The notes beneath the pieces were generated by a model. It was not told where the DNA came from. It made no database searches and was given only the letters and a program-made list of their open reading frames with translations. A program made the translations under genes and the position numbers. This document shows positions 1 through 6,213 of a DNA stretch of 6,213 nucleotides, one piece after another. The number at the start of each line of letters is the position of its first letter. The stretch's first letter is position 1. The stretch comes from CAYOMP01 sp964405075 (GTDB lineage Bacteria; Bacillota; Clostridia; Lachnospirales; Lachnospiraceae): the NCBI GenBank assembly GCA_964405075.1, contig CAYOMP010000165.1:1-6213 (forward strand), in the 5' to 3' direction.

Positions 1-1618
1 GATTATAATTTTCTAATTGAGCATACCATGCATTTTCTCCATGATATGAAATATCGGGATAGCCACATGATAAATAATCCATTTCTCTTAACTCACTCTC
101 ATTTTGAAAAATAGGATGTTCTTTTCTAAACTGAATCAATTGTTTGAAAAATTCAAACATTTCCATATTATTCTTTAATGCATTCCAGTTAATCCAAGAT
201 ATATCGTTATCCTGACAATATGGATTATTATTTCCAGTATTAAGAAATTCGTCACCACCCCAAATTACAGGTGTTCCCTGACTTAGAACTTGCATAACCA
301 GAGCATTTCTAACTTGCTTTTTTCTAAGCTCTACCACATTTTTTTTCTTAGTCTTTCCTTCTGCACCGCAATTCCAACTATAGTTATAATTGTTTCCATC
401 ACGATTGTTTTCACCGTTTTTTTCATTATGCTTACTCTCATAAGACACCATATCGTTTAGATTAAATCCTGTATGAGTTGCCATATAATTTATACTTGCG
501 CATCTTATATCATTCTTTTTGTTACGATAAATCACTGTATTTAACATATCTTCATCGCCCTTAAGAAATCTTCGCATATCATACATAAAGCCGTCATTAT
601 ATTCTGCCAGATTTCTTTGTGCTGGTATTTTATTACGGTATATATAATCCAAATTAAAACAATTACTCATTATCTTTATATGGCTAAATTCAGGTTCGCA
701 GGCTAATGCTGACAGTGATATTTCATCGCAACTGATTCTAAATCCATCAATATGAAATTCCTCAACCCAATGACTAATACAGTCCTTTATTAATCTATAT
801 CTAATATCATTTGTGAAATAGAACTCTAATATTACTTCTATGCCATTCGCATGCATAGTTTTAACCATTGTTTTGAATTCTCTAATAACATCCTTGCTAT
901 ATGAATATGCAGATTTAGGAGCAAAATAGCTTAATGCTTTTGTATATCCCCAATAATTCAAACAAGAATTAGAAATATCCTGTGCTTTTTTAAAAGGGAA
1001 ATTAGCTTCTTCAATATTACTAATCTCACTGAATTCATAGGATGGCATTAATTCAATTGCTGTAACATTAATGCTTTTTAAATAATCAATTTTTTCGCAT
1101 ATTCCGGCAAATGTTCCTTTTTTTCTTACTCCTGAGGAAGAATGTTTTGTAAAACCTCTCACATGAGTATTATAAATAAAGCTTTCACCATATTTATAGT
1201 TCAGTCTTTTATCATCTTCCCAATCAAACTTATCTTTATAAAATACTCCTCTTATAGGTTTTACCCCTATTTTCCCCCAACTATCGAAATTAGAAAGAAG
1301 TGTTGCGTACATATCAACTATTCTTTCTTCTACAAGTTCTTTACCTTTTAATTTCTTACCATAATACTCGTACTCATATGCTTTATCCTTAAGTCCTTTT
1401 ATCTTCACTGCATAAATTGAACCTGTTTTATCTGTTTCTTCAAATTTATATTCAATTAATACTTCTTCCGAATTCATTTTATAAACCTTAAGAATGCACT
1501 CCTGGTACTCTGGCATAGATATAGCAAAATTAACAACATCTCCTGTTCTTGTTACACCTAGTGCATTTGTTTCGCCTTTTTCAATTGTATATGTGTTATT
1601 TTTGCCCTGTCTATCCAT
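1..1618 (-). CDS. GlgX/isoamylase-like GH13 protein, probably catalytically inactive (3' end cut by window)
   Basis: Reading from ATG at 1618 gives 539 residues without a stop, running off the left edge. The order of motifs is that of bacterial glycogen-debranching enzymes (GH13, GlgX/isoamylase type): a poorly conserved N-terminal beta-sandwich (CBM48-like, about 1-135), then HVRGFT (152-157), VTAIELMPSYEF (185-196), NYWGY (221-225), KHNE-NGENNRDG and SWNCG (about 397-418), LSQGTPVIWGGDEF (445-458), NNNPYCQDNDISW (463-475) and PDISYHG (521-527). The last part of the C-terminal domain, perhaps 100 or more residues, lies outside the window. The catalytic regions are degenerate. Region I reads EVILEFYFTND where DVVYNH is expected. 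Region II reads DGFRIS, with Ser296 in place of the nucleophile Asp. Region III seems to be KIMSNCFN instead of LIAEPWD. Region IV reads HTGF instead of HDGF (Thr383). Family membership is clear, but hydrolysis of alpha-1,6 glucan branches is doubtful; glycogen binding or a structural role is an inference. The start overlaps the ABC-F stop by one base, and AGGAAAG upstream is a modest ribosome binding site. Confidence 0.88.
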   Translation of the reverse strand, partial: MDRQGKNNTYTIEKGETNALGVTRTGDVVNFAISMPEYQECILKVYKMNSEEVLIEYKFEETDKTGSIYAVKIKGLKDKAYEYEYYGKKLKGKELVEERIVDMYATLLSNFDSWGKIGVKPIRGVFYKDKFDWEDDKRLNYKYGESFIYNTHVRGFTKHSSSGVRKKGTFAGICEKIDYLKSINVTAIELMPSYEFSEISNIEEANFPFKKAQDISNSCLNYWGYTKALSYFAPKSAYSYSKDVIREFKTMVKTMHANGIEVILEFYFTNDIRYRLIKDCISHWVEEFHIDGFRISCDEISLSALACEPEFSHIKIMSNCFNLDYIYRNKIPAQRNLAEYNDGFMYDMRRFLKGDEDMLNTVIYRNKKNDIRCASINYMATHTGFNLNDMVSYESKHNEKNGENNRDGNNYNYSWNCGAEGKTKKKNVVELRKKQVRNALVMQVLSQGTPVIWGGDEFLNTGNNNPYCQDNDISWINWNALKNNMEMFEFFKQLIQFRKEHPIFQNESELREMDYLSCGYPDISYHGENAWYAQLENYN

Positions 1619-3417
1619 TATTTTTGTCTTTCCTGTTCAATTTTTTCTGCTAGCTCATTAAGATATATCCAACGATTCATTTTTTCTTCAAGCTGAGCTT
1701 CCAAATCATTTTTTTGATTAGTCAGCTCATTTAACTTAACAAAATCATTTGCGTTTTTTAGAATTAGTTTGTCTGTTTCTTCTATCTTTTCTTCTAAATT
1801 AGCAATGTCTTCATCTATTGTCTCATATTCTTTCTGTTCTTTAAAGGAAAACTTTAATTTTTGAGTCCTTGGTTTCACATTTTTTTCTTTATTTTCAGAA
1901 GGTGCTTTCGCCTTATCCAATGTATTAACAGTAACAGGCGCCTTAGCTATATAATCCGTATACCCACCTTCATACTGTTTAACAATTCCACCCTCTTCAA
2001 AAGCAAATATTCTTCTGACTATTCTATCTAAGAAATATCTATCATGGGATACAGTAATTACAATTCCATCAAAGGAATCAAGATAATCTTCTAATACTGT
2101 CATTGTCTGAATATCCAAATCATTAGTTGGTTCATCCAATATCAATACATTAGGTGCTTCCATTAATATTCTAAGAAGATATAATCTTCTCTTTTCTCCA
2201 CCAGATAATTTTGATATTAAATTCCACTGCTTAGAACCCTCAAATAGGAATTTTTCAAGCATTTGTGAAGCTGTAATTTTACCTTCAGCAGTTTCAATAT
2301 ATTCAGCACCCTCACGAATATACTCTATAACCTTTAGATTTTCATCCATATATTCGTTTTCCTGTGAAAAATATCCAATTTTAACAGTACTGCCTATTTC
2401 CACAGTTCCGGCATCTGGCTGCACAACTCCATTTATAACCTTCATCAATGTACTCTTACCGCAACCATTTTTACCAACAATACCTACTCTGTCACCTTTT
2501 AAGAAAATATATTCAAAATCTTTAAATAATACTTTATCTCCATATGCTTTTGATAATCCACTGACTTCTATTGTCTTCTTTCCTAATCTGGATGCCATAG
2601 AAGTCATTTCCACACTTGAATCTCTAACAGGTGCTGATGCTTCCTTCATTTCTTCAAAACGTTCTATTCTTGCCTTTTGCTTAGTTGAACGTGCTCTGGC
2701 ACCTCTTTTTATCCATTCTAATTCAGTTCTAAGTATCGACTGTCTTTTTCGCTCTGAAGCATCTTCTATATCTTCTCTGGCAGACTTCAATCTTAAAAAT
2801 TCCGAATATCCGCCTACGTAATTGTATATCTTTGCTTTGTCTATCTCCACGATTCTATTAGTTACTCTATCGAGAAAATATCTGTCATGGGTAACCATTA
2901 ATACAGCTCCCCTAAAATCATTCAGGTAATCTTCTAACCACTCTGCCATTTCATTATCTAAATGATTGGTTGGTTCATCTAATACTAATATTTCTGCACT
3001 TGCAATTAAAGCACTTGCCAAGGCTATTCTCTTTCGCTGACCGCCGGACATTGTATAAACATTAGCATCAAAATCATTAATTCCTAATCTATTTAATATA
3101 GTCTTAGCTTCACTCTCCATTGTCCATTTATTAATTTCAGAAACATTCCCCTCTAAAACCGCCTCTAATACAGTATGCTCTTTATTAAATACCGGATTCT
3201 GTGGCAAATATCTAATATGAACATTGTTTCCCTTAGTGATGTTACCTGAATCAGCCTCTTCAATCCCTGATACAATTTTTAATAATGTAGTCTTACCTGT
3301 GCCGTTCACTCCTATGACACCTATTTTGTCACCTTCATTAATACTAAAATCCACATTATCAAAAAGTTGTCTGTCCGTATACGCTTTTGACATATTTTCT
3401 ACTGTTAATAAATTCAT
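1618..3417 (-). CDS. ABC-F family ATPase, Uup-like
   Basis: Soluble protein of 599 residues with two ABC ATPase domains and no membrane segment, as in the ABC-F family, whose characterised members act on the ribosome in translation or antibiotic protection rather than in transport. Domain 1: Walker A GVNGTGKT (36-43), signature SGGQRKR (124-130), Walker B ILVLDEPTNHLD (143-154), H-loop THD (176-178). The linker (about 200-290) contains the charged ELEWIKRGARARSTKQKAR stretch (232-250), which resembles Uup. Domain 2: Walker A GKNGCGKS (315-322), signature LSGGEKRR (404-411), Walker B NVLILDEPTNDLD (423-435), SHD (457-459). Residues about 520-599 are rich in Glu, Lys and Leu and should form a coiled coil like the Uup C-terminal domain. 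All ATPase motifs are intact. The start is supported by GAGG five bases before ATG. The stop TAA shares one base with the next gene's ATG, so the two are probably translationally coupled. The Uup-like linker and coiled coil argue for a housekeeping factor more than a drug-resistance type, but this is inference. Confidence 0.95.
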   Translation of the reverse strand: MNLLTVENMSKAYTDRQLFDNVDFSINEGDKIGVIGVNGTGKTTLLKIVSGIEEADSGNITKGNNVHIRYLPQNPVFNKEHTVLEAVLEGNVSEINKWTMESEAKTILNRLGINDFDANVYTMSGGQRKRIALASALIASAEILVLDEPTNHLDNEMAEWLEDYLNDFRGAVLMVTHDRYFLDRVTNRIVEIDKAKIYNYVGGYSEFLRLKSAREDIEDASERKRQSILRTELEWIKRGARARSTKQKARIERFEEMKEASAPVRDSSVEMTSMASRLGKKTIEVSGLSKAYGDKVLFKDFEYIFLKGDRVGIVGKNGCGKSTLMKVINGVVQPDAGTVEIGSTVKIGYFSQENEYMDENLKVIEYIREGAEYIETAEGKITASQMLEKFLFEGSKQWNLISKLSGGEKRRLYLLRILMEAPNVLILDEPTNDLDIQTMTVLEDYLDSFDGIVITVSHDRYFLDRIVRRIFAFEEGGIVKQYEGGYTDYIAKAPVTVNTLDKAKAPSENKEKNVKPRTQKLKFSFKEQKEYETIDEDIANLEEKIEETDKLILKNANDFVKLNELTNQKNDLEAQLEEKMNRWIYLNELAEKIEQERQK

Positions 3418-3421
3418 TTTT

Positions 3422-3427
3422 ACCTCA
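3422..3427 (-). promoter_or_regulatory. Ribosome binding site of the ABC-F gene
   Basis: On the minus strand the sequence reads TGAGGT, with GAGG ending five bases before the ATG at 3417. It confirms the start codon. The site begins two bases after the T-run of the terminator-like hairpin, so an RNA structure here could affect both transcription and ribosome access. Confidence 0.75.
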
Positions 3428-3428
3428 C

Positions 3429-3461
3429 AAAAAGCAGACCCAAAAGTAAATCTGAGCCTGC
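3429..3461 (-). terminator. Intrinsic terminator-like hairpin between NlpC/P60 gene and ABC-F gene
   Basis: On the minus strand GCAGGCTCAGA (3461-3451) can pair with TTTGGGTCTGC (3444-3434) in an 11-bp stem, three pairs being G-U, around the 6-base loop TTTACT, followed directly by TTTTT (3433-3429). This is the layout of a Rho-independent terminator in the direction of the NlpC/P60 gene; the plus strand has no T-run, so it is one-directional. It starts 39 bases after the NlpC/P60 stop and ends 11 bases before the ABC-F ATG. It may simply end the NlpC/P60 transcript, or regulate read-through into the ABC-F gene. Confidence 0.65.
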
Positions 3462-3483
3462 CAAATAATCATTTTAAATTTTC

Positions 3484-3511
3484 ATTATAAGAACACACAT
3501 TATCCTAAAAA
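3484..3511 (-). promoter_or_regulatory. Possible weak promoter for the ABC-F/GH13 unit
   Basis: A perfect -10 hexamer TATAAT lies at 3489-3484 on the minus strand, just after the NlpC/P60 stop. The best -35 match is TTTTTA (3511-3506, 16-base spacer), which shares only three of six bases with TTGACA. If used, transcription would start near 3477 and the leader of about 60 bases would contain the terminator-like hairpin. In AT-rich DNA a TATAAT by chance is common, so this is tentative. Without it the ABC-F gene would depend on read-through or a promoter inside the NlpC/P60 gene. Confidence 0.35.
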
Positions 3512-4570
3512 TCTTCTTGCACGGATTGGAGTTCTATAGTACATATTAGAAATCTTAATACCTGTTCTTGCATTACTAGCATGAATAACCTGTCCATTTC
3601 CAATGTACATAGCAACATGGTTTACTGAACCACCATTACCGTAGAAAATCAAATCTCCTGGTAATACTGAATCTAATGAAACAGATGAGCCCATCTGTGA
3701 CTGTGCAGCAGATGAATGTGGCAAATAAACGCCATATTTTGCAAGTAATGATAATACAAAACCTGAGCAATCTGCACCATTTGTTAAACTAGTTCCACCC
3801 CATACATATGGGTTTCCTAAAAACTGCTTAGCATATTCAACAATTGCAACACGAACATCAGATACACCCTGTCCATACTTCAATTCCTGCATCGTTACAG
3901 CTTTTGGTAATCTGTAAGAAATATCAACATATTCAGTTGAAACATAGCCTTCTTCATCATCGATATTAATCTTTACCCAATCACCTAAATCTTCTGAAAC
4001 TTCTAACTCTTCTTCAATAGGAACCAAAGTTAATACCTTAGCTTCTGTACTAGGCTCCATTCTAACTTTCAAAGTTGTAGTGTTAACTGTTGCCATAATG
4101 TTCTTAACTTCTTCTGCCTTTATATTAGCTTCTTCACCAGTTAATAAAAATTCACCCTTAACATATCCAGTTACCTTACCAGACTTAATTTCAAACCAGT
4201 CATCTACAACATTTAATACTTCACAACCTGCATTCTGAGGTAATTTACCAACTAATTCGCCCTCTTCACTTGGCTCTTCTCTTACATTTAAATATGTGTC
4301 AACATTAGCTACACCTAAGTTAGTATATCCACTAACTACTGACACAACTGTATTTTCTTCCTTTGTAAGTTCAGCAATCTCAGTTGCTACAGTATCAATA
4401 TTTTCAGATTCTTCATAATATTTATCTAAAGCTGCTGTAATTCCAGCACTTGCATAATCACTCATTAACGCGTTGGCACTTACATTCATATCATAACCAG
4501 ATGCCAACACTGCACTTAAAACACAGATTCCAGCTGTTGTCTTCATTGTTGTCTTTAAAGTTTTATTCAT
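3500..4570 (-). CDS. Secreted NlpC/P60 peptidoglycan endopeptidase with two SH3 domains
   Basis: Counted from the ATG at 4570 the protein has 356 residues. It begins with a Sec signal peptide: basic MNKTLKTTMKTT, hydrophobic AGICVLSAVLASG, and a likely cleavage after SANA (about residue 34). An acidic stretch follows. Two bacterial SH3 repeats are seen at about 85-145 (YLNVREEPS, DWFEIKSGKVTGYVK) and 158-217 (LKVRMEPS, DWVKINIDDEEGYVS); such repeats usually bind cell-wall peptide stems. The C-terminal NlpC/P60 domain (about 239-356) has catalytic Cys268 in ADCSGF, His318 in NHVAMYIG and a third polar residue, His330, in VIHASN. This family cuts D-gamma-glutamyl to diamino-acid bonds in peptidoglycan stem peptides outside the membrane, in wall turnover or cell separation. 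The gene has its own strong promoter and a possible WalR site, which suits an autolysin. An ATG at 4585 in frame would add MAEDK, but it has no ribosome binding site. Confidence 0.93.
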   Translation of the reverse strand: MNKTLKTTMKTTAGICVLSAVLASGYDMNVSANALMSDYASAGITAALDKYYEESENIDTVATEIAELTKEENTVVSVVSGYTNLGVANVDTYLNVREEPSEEGELVGKLPQNAGCEVLNVVDDWFEIKSGKVTGYVKGEFLLTGEEANIKAEEVKNIMATVNTTTLKVRMEPSTEAKVLTLVPIEEELEVSEDLGDWVKINIDDEEGYVSTEYVDISYRLPKAVTMQELKYGQGVSDVRVAIVEYAKQFLGNPYVWGGTSLTNGADCSGFVLSLLAKYGVYLPHSSAAQSQMGSSVSLDSVLPGDLIFYGNGGSVNHVAMYIGNGQVIHASNARTGIKISNMYYRTPIRARRFLG

Positions 4571-4574
4571 CTTG

Positions 4575-4580
4575 TCCTCC
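4575..4580 (-). promoter_or_regulatory. Shine-Dalgarno that fixes the NlpC/P60 start at 4570
   Basis: The minus strand reads GGAGGA (4580-4575) followed by CAAG and ATG at 4570. This near-perfect site, with GGAGG five bases from the ATG, lies downstream of the other in-frame ATG at 4585. The sequence before that ATG is TAGATAAAAA and has no Shine-Dalgarno. The protein from 4570 also starts as a cleaner signal peptide, without the acidic MAEDK. Confidence 0.85.
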
Positions 4581-4602
4581 GCCATTTTTTATCTATACTA
4601 AT

Positions 4603-4619
4603 TGTTACATAATTGTTAA
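4603..4619 (+). promoter_or_regulatory. Candidate WalR (YycF) binding site
   Basis: The plus strand reads TGTTAC, five bases (ATAAT), then TGTTAA, an exact fit to the WalR direct-repeat consensus TGTWAH-N5-TGTWAH known from Bacillus and Staphylococcus. A third half-site, TGTTAC, follows at 4623-4628 but with a 3-base gap. The site lies in the leader of the NlpC/P60 gene, about 10 to 26 bases past the expected transcription start near 4628, and on the non-coding strand. WalRK controls cell-wall hydrolase genes, so the context fits. The position downstream of the start would suit repression better than activation. Binding is inferred from sequence only. Confidence 0.5.
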
Positions 4620-4634
4620 ATTTGTTACAAGTCG

Positions 4635-4663
4635 ATTATAACAATATTAGATAACCTTGTCAA
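4635..4663 (-). promoter_or_regulatory. Consensus sigma-A promoter of the NlpC/P60 gene
   Basis: On the minus strand TTGACA (4663-4658) is separated by 17 bases from TATAAT (4640-4635): both hexamers are perfect matches to the vegetative consensus at the best spacing. The -35 lies in the last codons of ribF (Ile-Asp-Lys) and the spacer holds the ribF stop. Transcription should start near 4628, giving a leader of about 58 bases before the ATG at 4570. Confidence 0.88.
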
Positions 4664-5576
4664 TATGGTAATTTTTGCCGTATTCTATGTCTTTTTTTAG
4701 TACTTTTGTCAGTTCTTCTACTGACTCAAATTTTCGTTCAGGACGTTCATAATCAAATAGCTCTATTTTAACTTCTTTTCCGTACAAATCATCACAAAAA
4801 TCAAATATATTTGTTTCTACACTAATTATCACTTCATCTGATACAGTTGGTTTACTTCCAATGTTTGTTATACCCATATAGGATTTATCATCTATCCAAG
4901 TTCTGGATACATATACCCCATTTGGTGGCAACTTCTTTTCTTTTATAGGTAAAATATTTGCTGTAGGCACACCTAATTTCCTGCCTAATTGATTACCATG
5001 AACTATTTTACCAATTATTGTATAAGGATATCCCAACATGGCATTAGCAATTTTCATTTCACCTTTTTCAATATATTTTCTAATCAATGTACTACTGATT
5101 ACTTCATCTTTATATTTAATTTTTGGTTCGATTTCTACTTCAAAACCAAATTCATCTGACATAGCTTTTAACATTTTGCAATCTCCTCTGGCTTTTTTAC
5201 CAAAGGTACAATCATCACCGGCACAAATATATGCTGTATTTAACTTGTCTACCAGAATTTTTTCAACAAAATCTTCTGGTTCCATCTCTGCTATATCGTG
5301 AGTAAAATGACATTCTATCAAATAATCGATTCCTATTTTTTCTAAAAATAATTTTCTTTCATAATTTGTTAAAAGTGTCTGATGTGTTTTCCCTGAAAAA
5401 AATGCTCCCGGTGGCATATCAAATGTAAAAACTACTGCTTTGTAACCATTCTTCTTTTTCTCCAACACATTTTTCATCAGCATTTGATGTCCCAGGTGAA
5501 TTCCATCAAATTTACCCAACGTTACAGCCGTTTTTTCTTCTATCTTAAATCCTTCTAAATCCTTAATGTATTCCAT
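4647..5576 (-). CDS. ribF: Bifunctional riboflavin kinase / FAD synthetase
   Basis: A 309-residue cytoplasmic enzyme, the usual length for RibF. It phosphorylates riboflavin to FMN and then adenylylates FMN to FAD. The N-terminal FAD synthetase domain has the nucleotidyltransferase motif GKFDGIHLGH (21-30), GDDCTFGKKARGD (120-132) and SSTLIR (161-166). The C-terminal riboflavin kinase domain (about 183-305) has LGRKLGVPTANI (197-208) with the ATP/Mg-binding PTAN motif, NGVYV (219-223), NIGSKPT (238-244), the putative catalytic Glu254 in VETNIFDF, and LYGKEVKIELFDYERPE near the end. No key residue is missing. The start at 5576 lies 8 bases after the truB stop. The nearest Shine-Dalgarno, GGGAGA, sits in the last truB codons with a rather long 12-base spacing, suggesting coupled translation. 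There is no clear terminator after the gene; instead the next gene's promoter overlaps its 3' end. Confidence 0.97.
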   Translation of the reverse strand: MEYIKDLEGFKIEEKTAVTLGKFDGIHLGHQMLMKNVLEKKKNGYKAVVFTFDMPPGAFFSGKTHQTLLTNYERKLFLEKIGIDYLIECHFTHDIAEMEPEDFVEKILVDKLNTAYICAGDDCTFGKKARGDCKMLKAMSDEFGFEVEIEPKIKYKDEVISSTLIRKYIEKGEMKIANAMLGYPYTIIGKIVHGNQLGRKLGVPTANILPIKEKKLPPNGVYVSRTWIDDKSYMGITNIGSKPTVSDEVIISVETNIFDFCDDLYGKEVKIELFDYERPERKFESVEELTKVLKKDIEYGKNYHIDKVI

Positions 5577-5584
5577 AATATTAT

Positions 5585-6213
5585 CTATTCTCCCAAAAAC
5601 ATCTTAACAGGCTTAAATGTTTTGTCTTTTAAATTATATTCATATAATCCAAGGAAATTTTCTTCCTCATCATATACCCTTACCTTTGTCAATTCATTTT
5701 CATTTAAGCTTGGTACTATTCTCTTTATATTTCTGGGTTCAAACTTATTTCCATTATATACTAATCTGTTATATTTTTTATCTATGATAACCTGTGGGTA
5801 TTTTTCAAATACAGCATCCACTGGTATTATTTTCTCTTCCAATTTTTCTAAATTCTTTAATTCTTCAACTTCACTTAATTTGATACTCTTCTCTATTTCA
5901 AATCCATGTGCTTTGGTTCTTGTTAATTTTTCCATACAACCATAGCATCCTAGTTTTTCGCCAATGTCGTGGCACAGAGTCCTAATATATGTACCCTTAG
6001 AACACTCAACAGACATTGTTACTCTTGGTAAATCAATATCTTTAATTTCTATGTTATATATTTTTACATTTCTAGGCTCTCTTTCGATTACCTTTCCTTC
6101 TCTTGCCAACTCGTACAATTTTTTTCCATTAACTTTTAATGCAGAATACATAGGAGGAATCTGACTGTAATCACCAATAAAACTATTAATTACATCAGTT
6201 ACCTCCTCACAAG
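5585..6213 (-). CDS. truB: tRNA pseudouridine-55 synthase TruB (5' part outside window)
   Basis: Partial gene: 208 residues and the stop are present, entering the window in frame from the right edge with CEEVTDVINSFIGDYSQIPP before the internal Met at 6151. TruB converts U55 of elongator tRNAs to pseudouridine in the T-loop. Recognisable motifs are the family hallmark QIPPMYSALKVNGKKLYELA (residues 18-37 of the visible part), SKGTYIRTLCHDIGEKLG in the middle, and LTRTKAHGFEIEKS. The C-terminal part (about the last 75 residues) is the small TruB_C/PUA-like RNA-binding domain. The catalytic Asp motif (GxLDP type) must lie to the right of the window. The ATG at 6151 is not the start, since the conserved frame continues upstream of it. 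truB followed by ribF is the conserved order of the infB-rbfA-truB-ribF cluster. Confidence 0.97.
   Translation of the reverse strand, partial: CEEVTDVINSFIGDYSQIPPMYSALKVNGKKLYELAREGKVIEREPRNVKIYNIEIKDIDLPRVTMSVECSKGTYIRTLCHDIGEKLGCYGCMEKLTRTKAHGFEIEKSIKLSEVEELKNLEKLEEKIIPVDAVFEKYPQVIIDKKYNRLVYNGNKFEPRNIKRIVPSLNENELTKVRVYDEEENFLGLYEYNLKDKTFKPVKMFLGE

Noticed and set aside
1142..1351. Plus-strand 69-codon frame
   Set aside because: It lies antisense within the conserved HVRGF region of the GH13 gene, has low-complexity Phe/Ile/Lys composition and resembles no known family.
1..1618. GH13 gene as a decaying pseudogene
   Set aside because: The frame is open for 539 codons with conserved scaffold motifs throughout and no frameshift, which does not fit neutral decay.
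1618..3417. ABC-F protein as an antibiotic-resistance determinant
   Set aside because: The linker and C-terminal coiled coil look Uup-like, and no sign of transfer such as mobile elements or changed base composition is seen; the sequence gives no positive support for resistance.
4617..4646. TTGTTA/TAACAA inverted repeat after ribF as a terminator
   Set aside because: The stem is only six AT-rich pairs and no T-run follows; the bases are better explained by the promoter and the WalR-like repeats.
5585..6151. TruB starting at the Met at 6151
   Set aside because: The family-conserved residues FIGDYSQIPP directly precede it in frame, so this Met is internal and the gene continues beyond the right edge.
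5622..6164. Plus-strand frames opposite truB, and similar ones opposite ribF, NlpC/P60 and ABC-F
   Set aside because: They are antisense shadows of strongly conserved proteins; they have Ser/Phe-rich translations and no recognisable family motifs.

Overview
The window is AT-rich (about one third G+C by eye). It is typical of a low-GC Firmicute, most likely a gut Clostridia member of the Lachnospiraceae type. This placement rests on gene content, codon use, strong GGAGG ribosome binding sites and the style of the glycogen-debranching homologue; no rRNA is present to confirm it. All five real genes lie on the minus strand, so transcription runs from high to low coordinates. The plus-strand reading frames are shadows. 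There is no non-coding stretch longer than about 85 bases, and no tRNA, rRNA, CRISPR array, insertion sequence or attachment site is visible.

Right part (6213 to 4647): the 3' part of truB (tRNA pseudouridine-55 synthase, cut by the window edge) is followed after 8 bases by ribF (bifunctional riboflavin kinase/FAD synthetase). This is the end of the conserved infB-rbfA-truB-ribF type translation operon.

Middle (4663 to 3429): a separate transcription unit encodes a secreted cell-wall peptidase with a signal peptide, two bacterial SH3 domains and a C-terminal NlpC/P60 domain. It has a textbook promoter (TTGACA, 17 bases, TATAAT) laid over the last codons and stop of ribF. Just downstream of the expected transcription start is a sequence that fits the WalR consensus. 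The unit ends in a stem-loop plus T-run that looks like an intrinsic terminator. The true start codon is probably an internal ATG at 4570, because the Shine-Dalgarno sequence lies between it and the more upstream ATG.

Left part (3417 to 1): a Uup-like ABC-F ATPase of 599 residues is coupled by a 1-base TAATG overlap to a GlgX/isoamylase-like GH13 protein that runs off the left edge. The GH13 homologue keeps the family scaffold motifs but appears to have lost all three catalytic carboxylates, so it is probably not an active hydrolase. Its coupling to a ribosome-type ABC-F ATPase is the most curious feature of the window. The terminator-like hairpin ends just before the ABC-F ribosome binding site, with a possible weak promoter before it, so it could also act as an attenuator for the ABC-F/GH13 pair.
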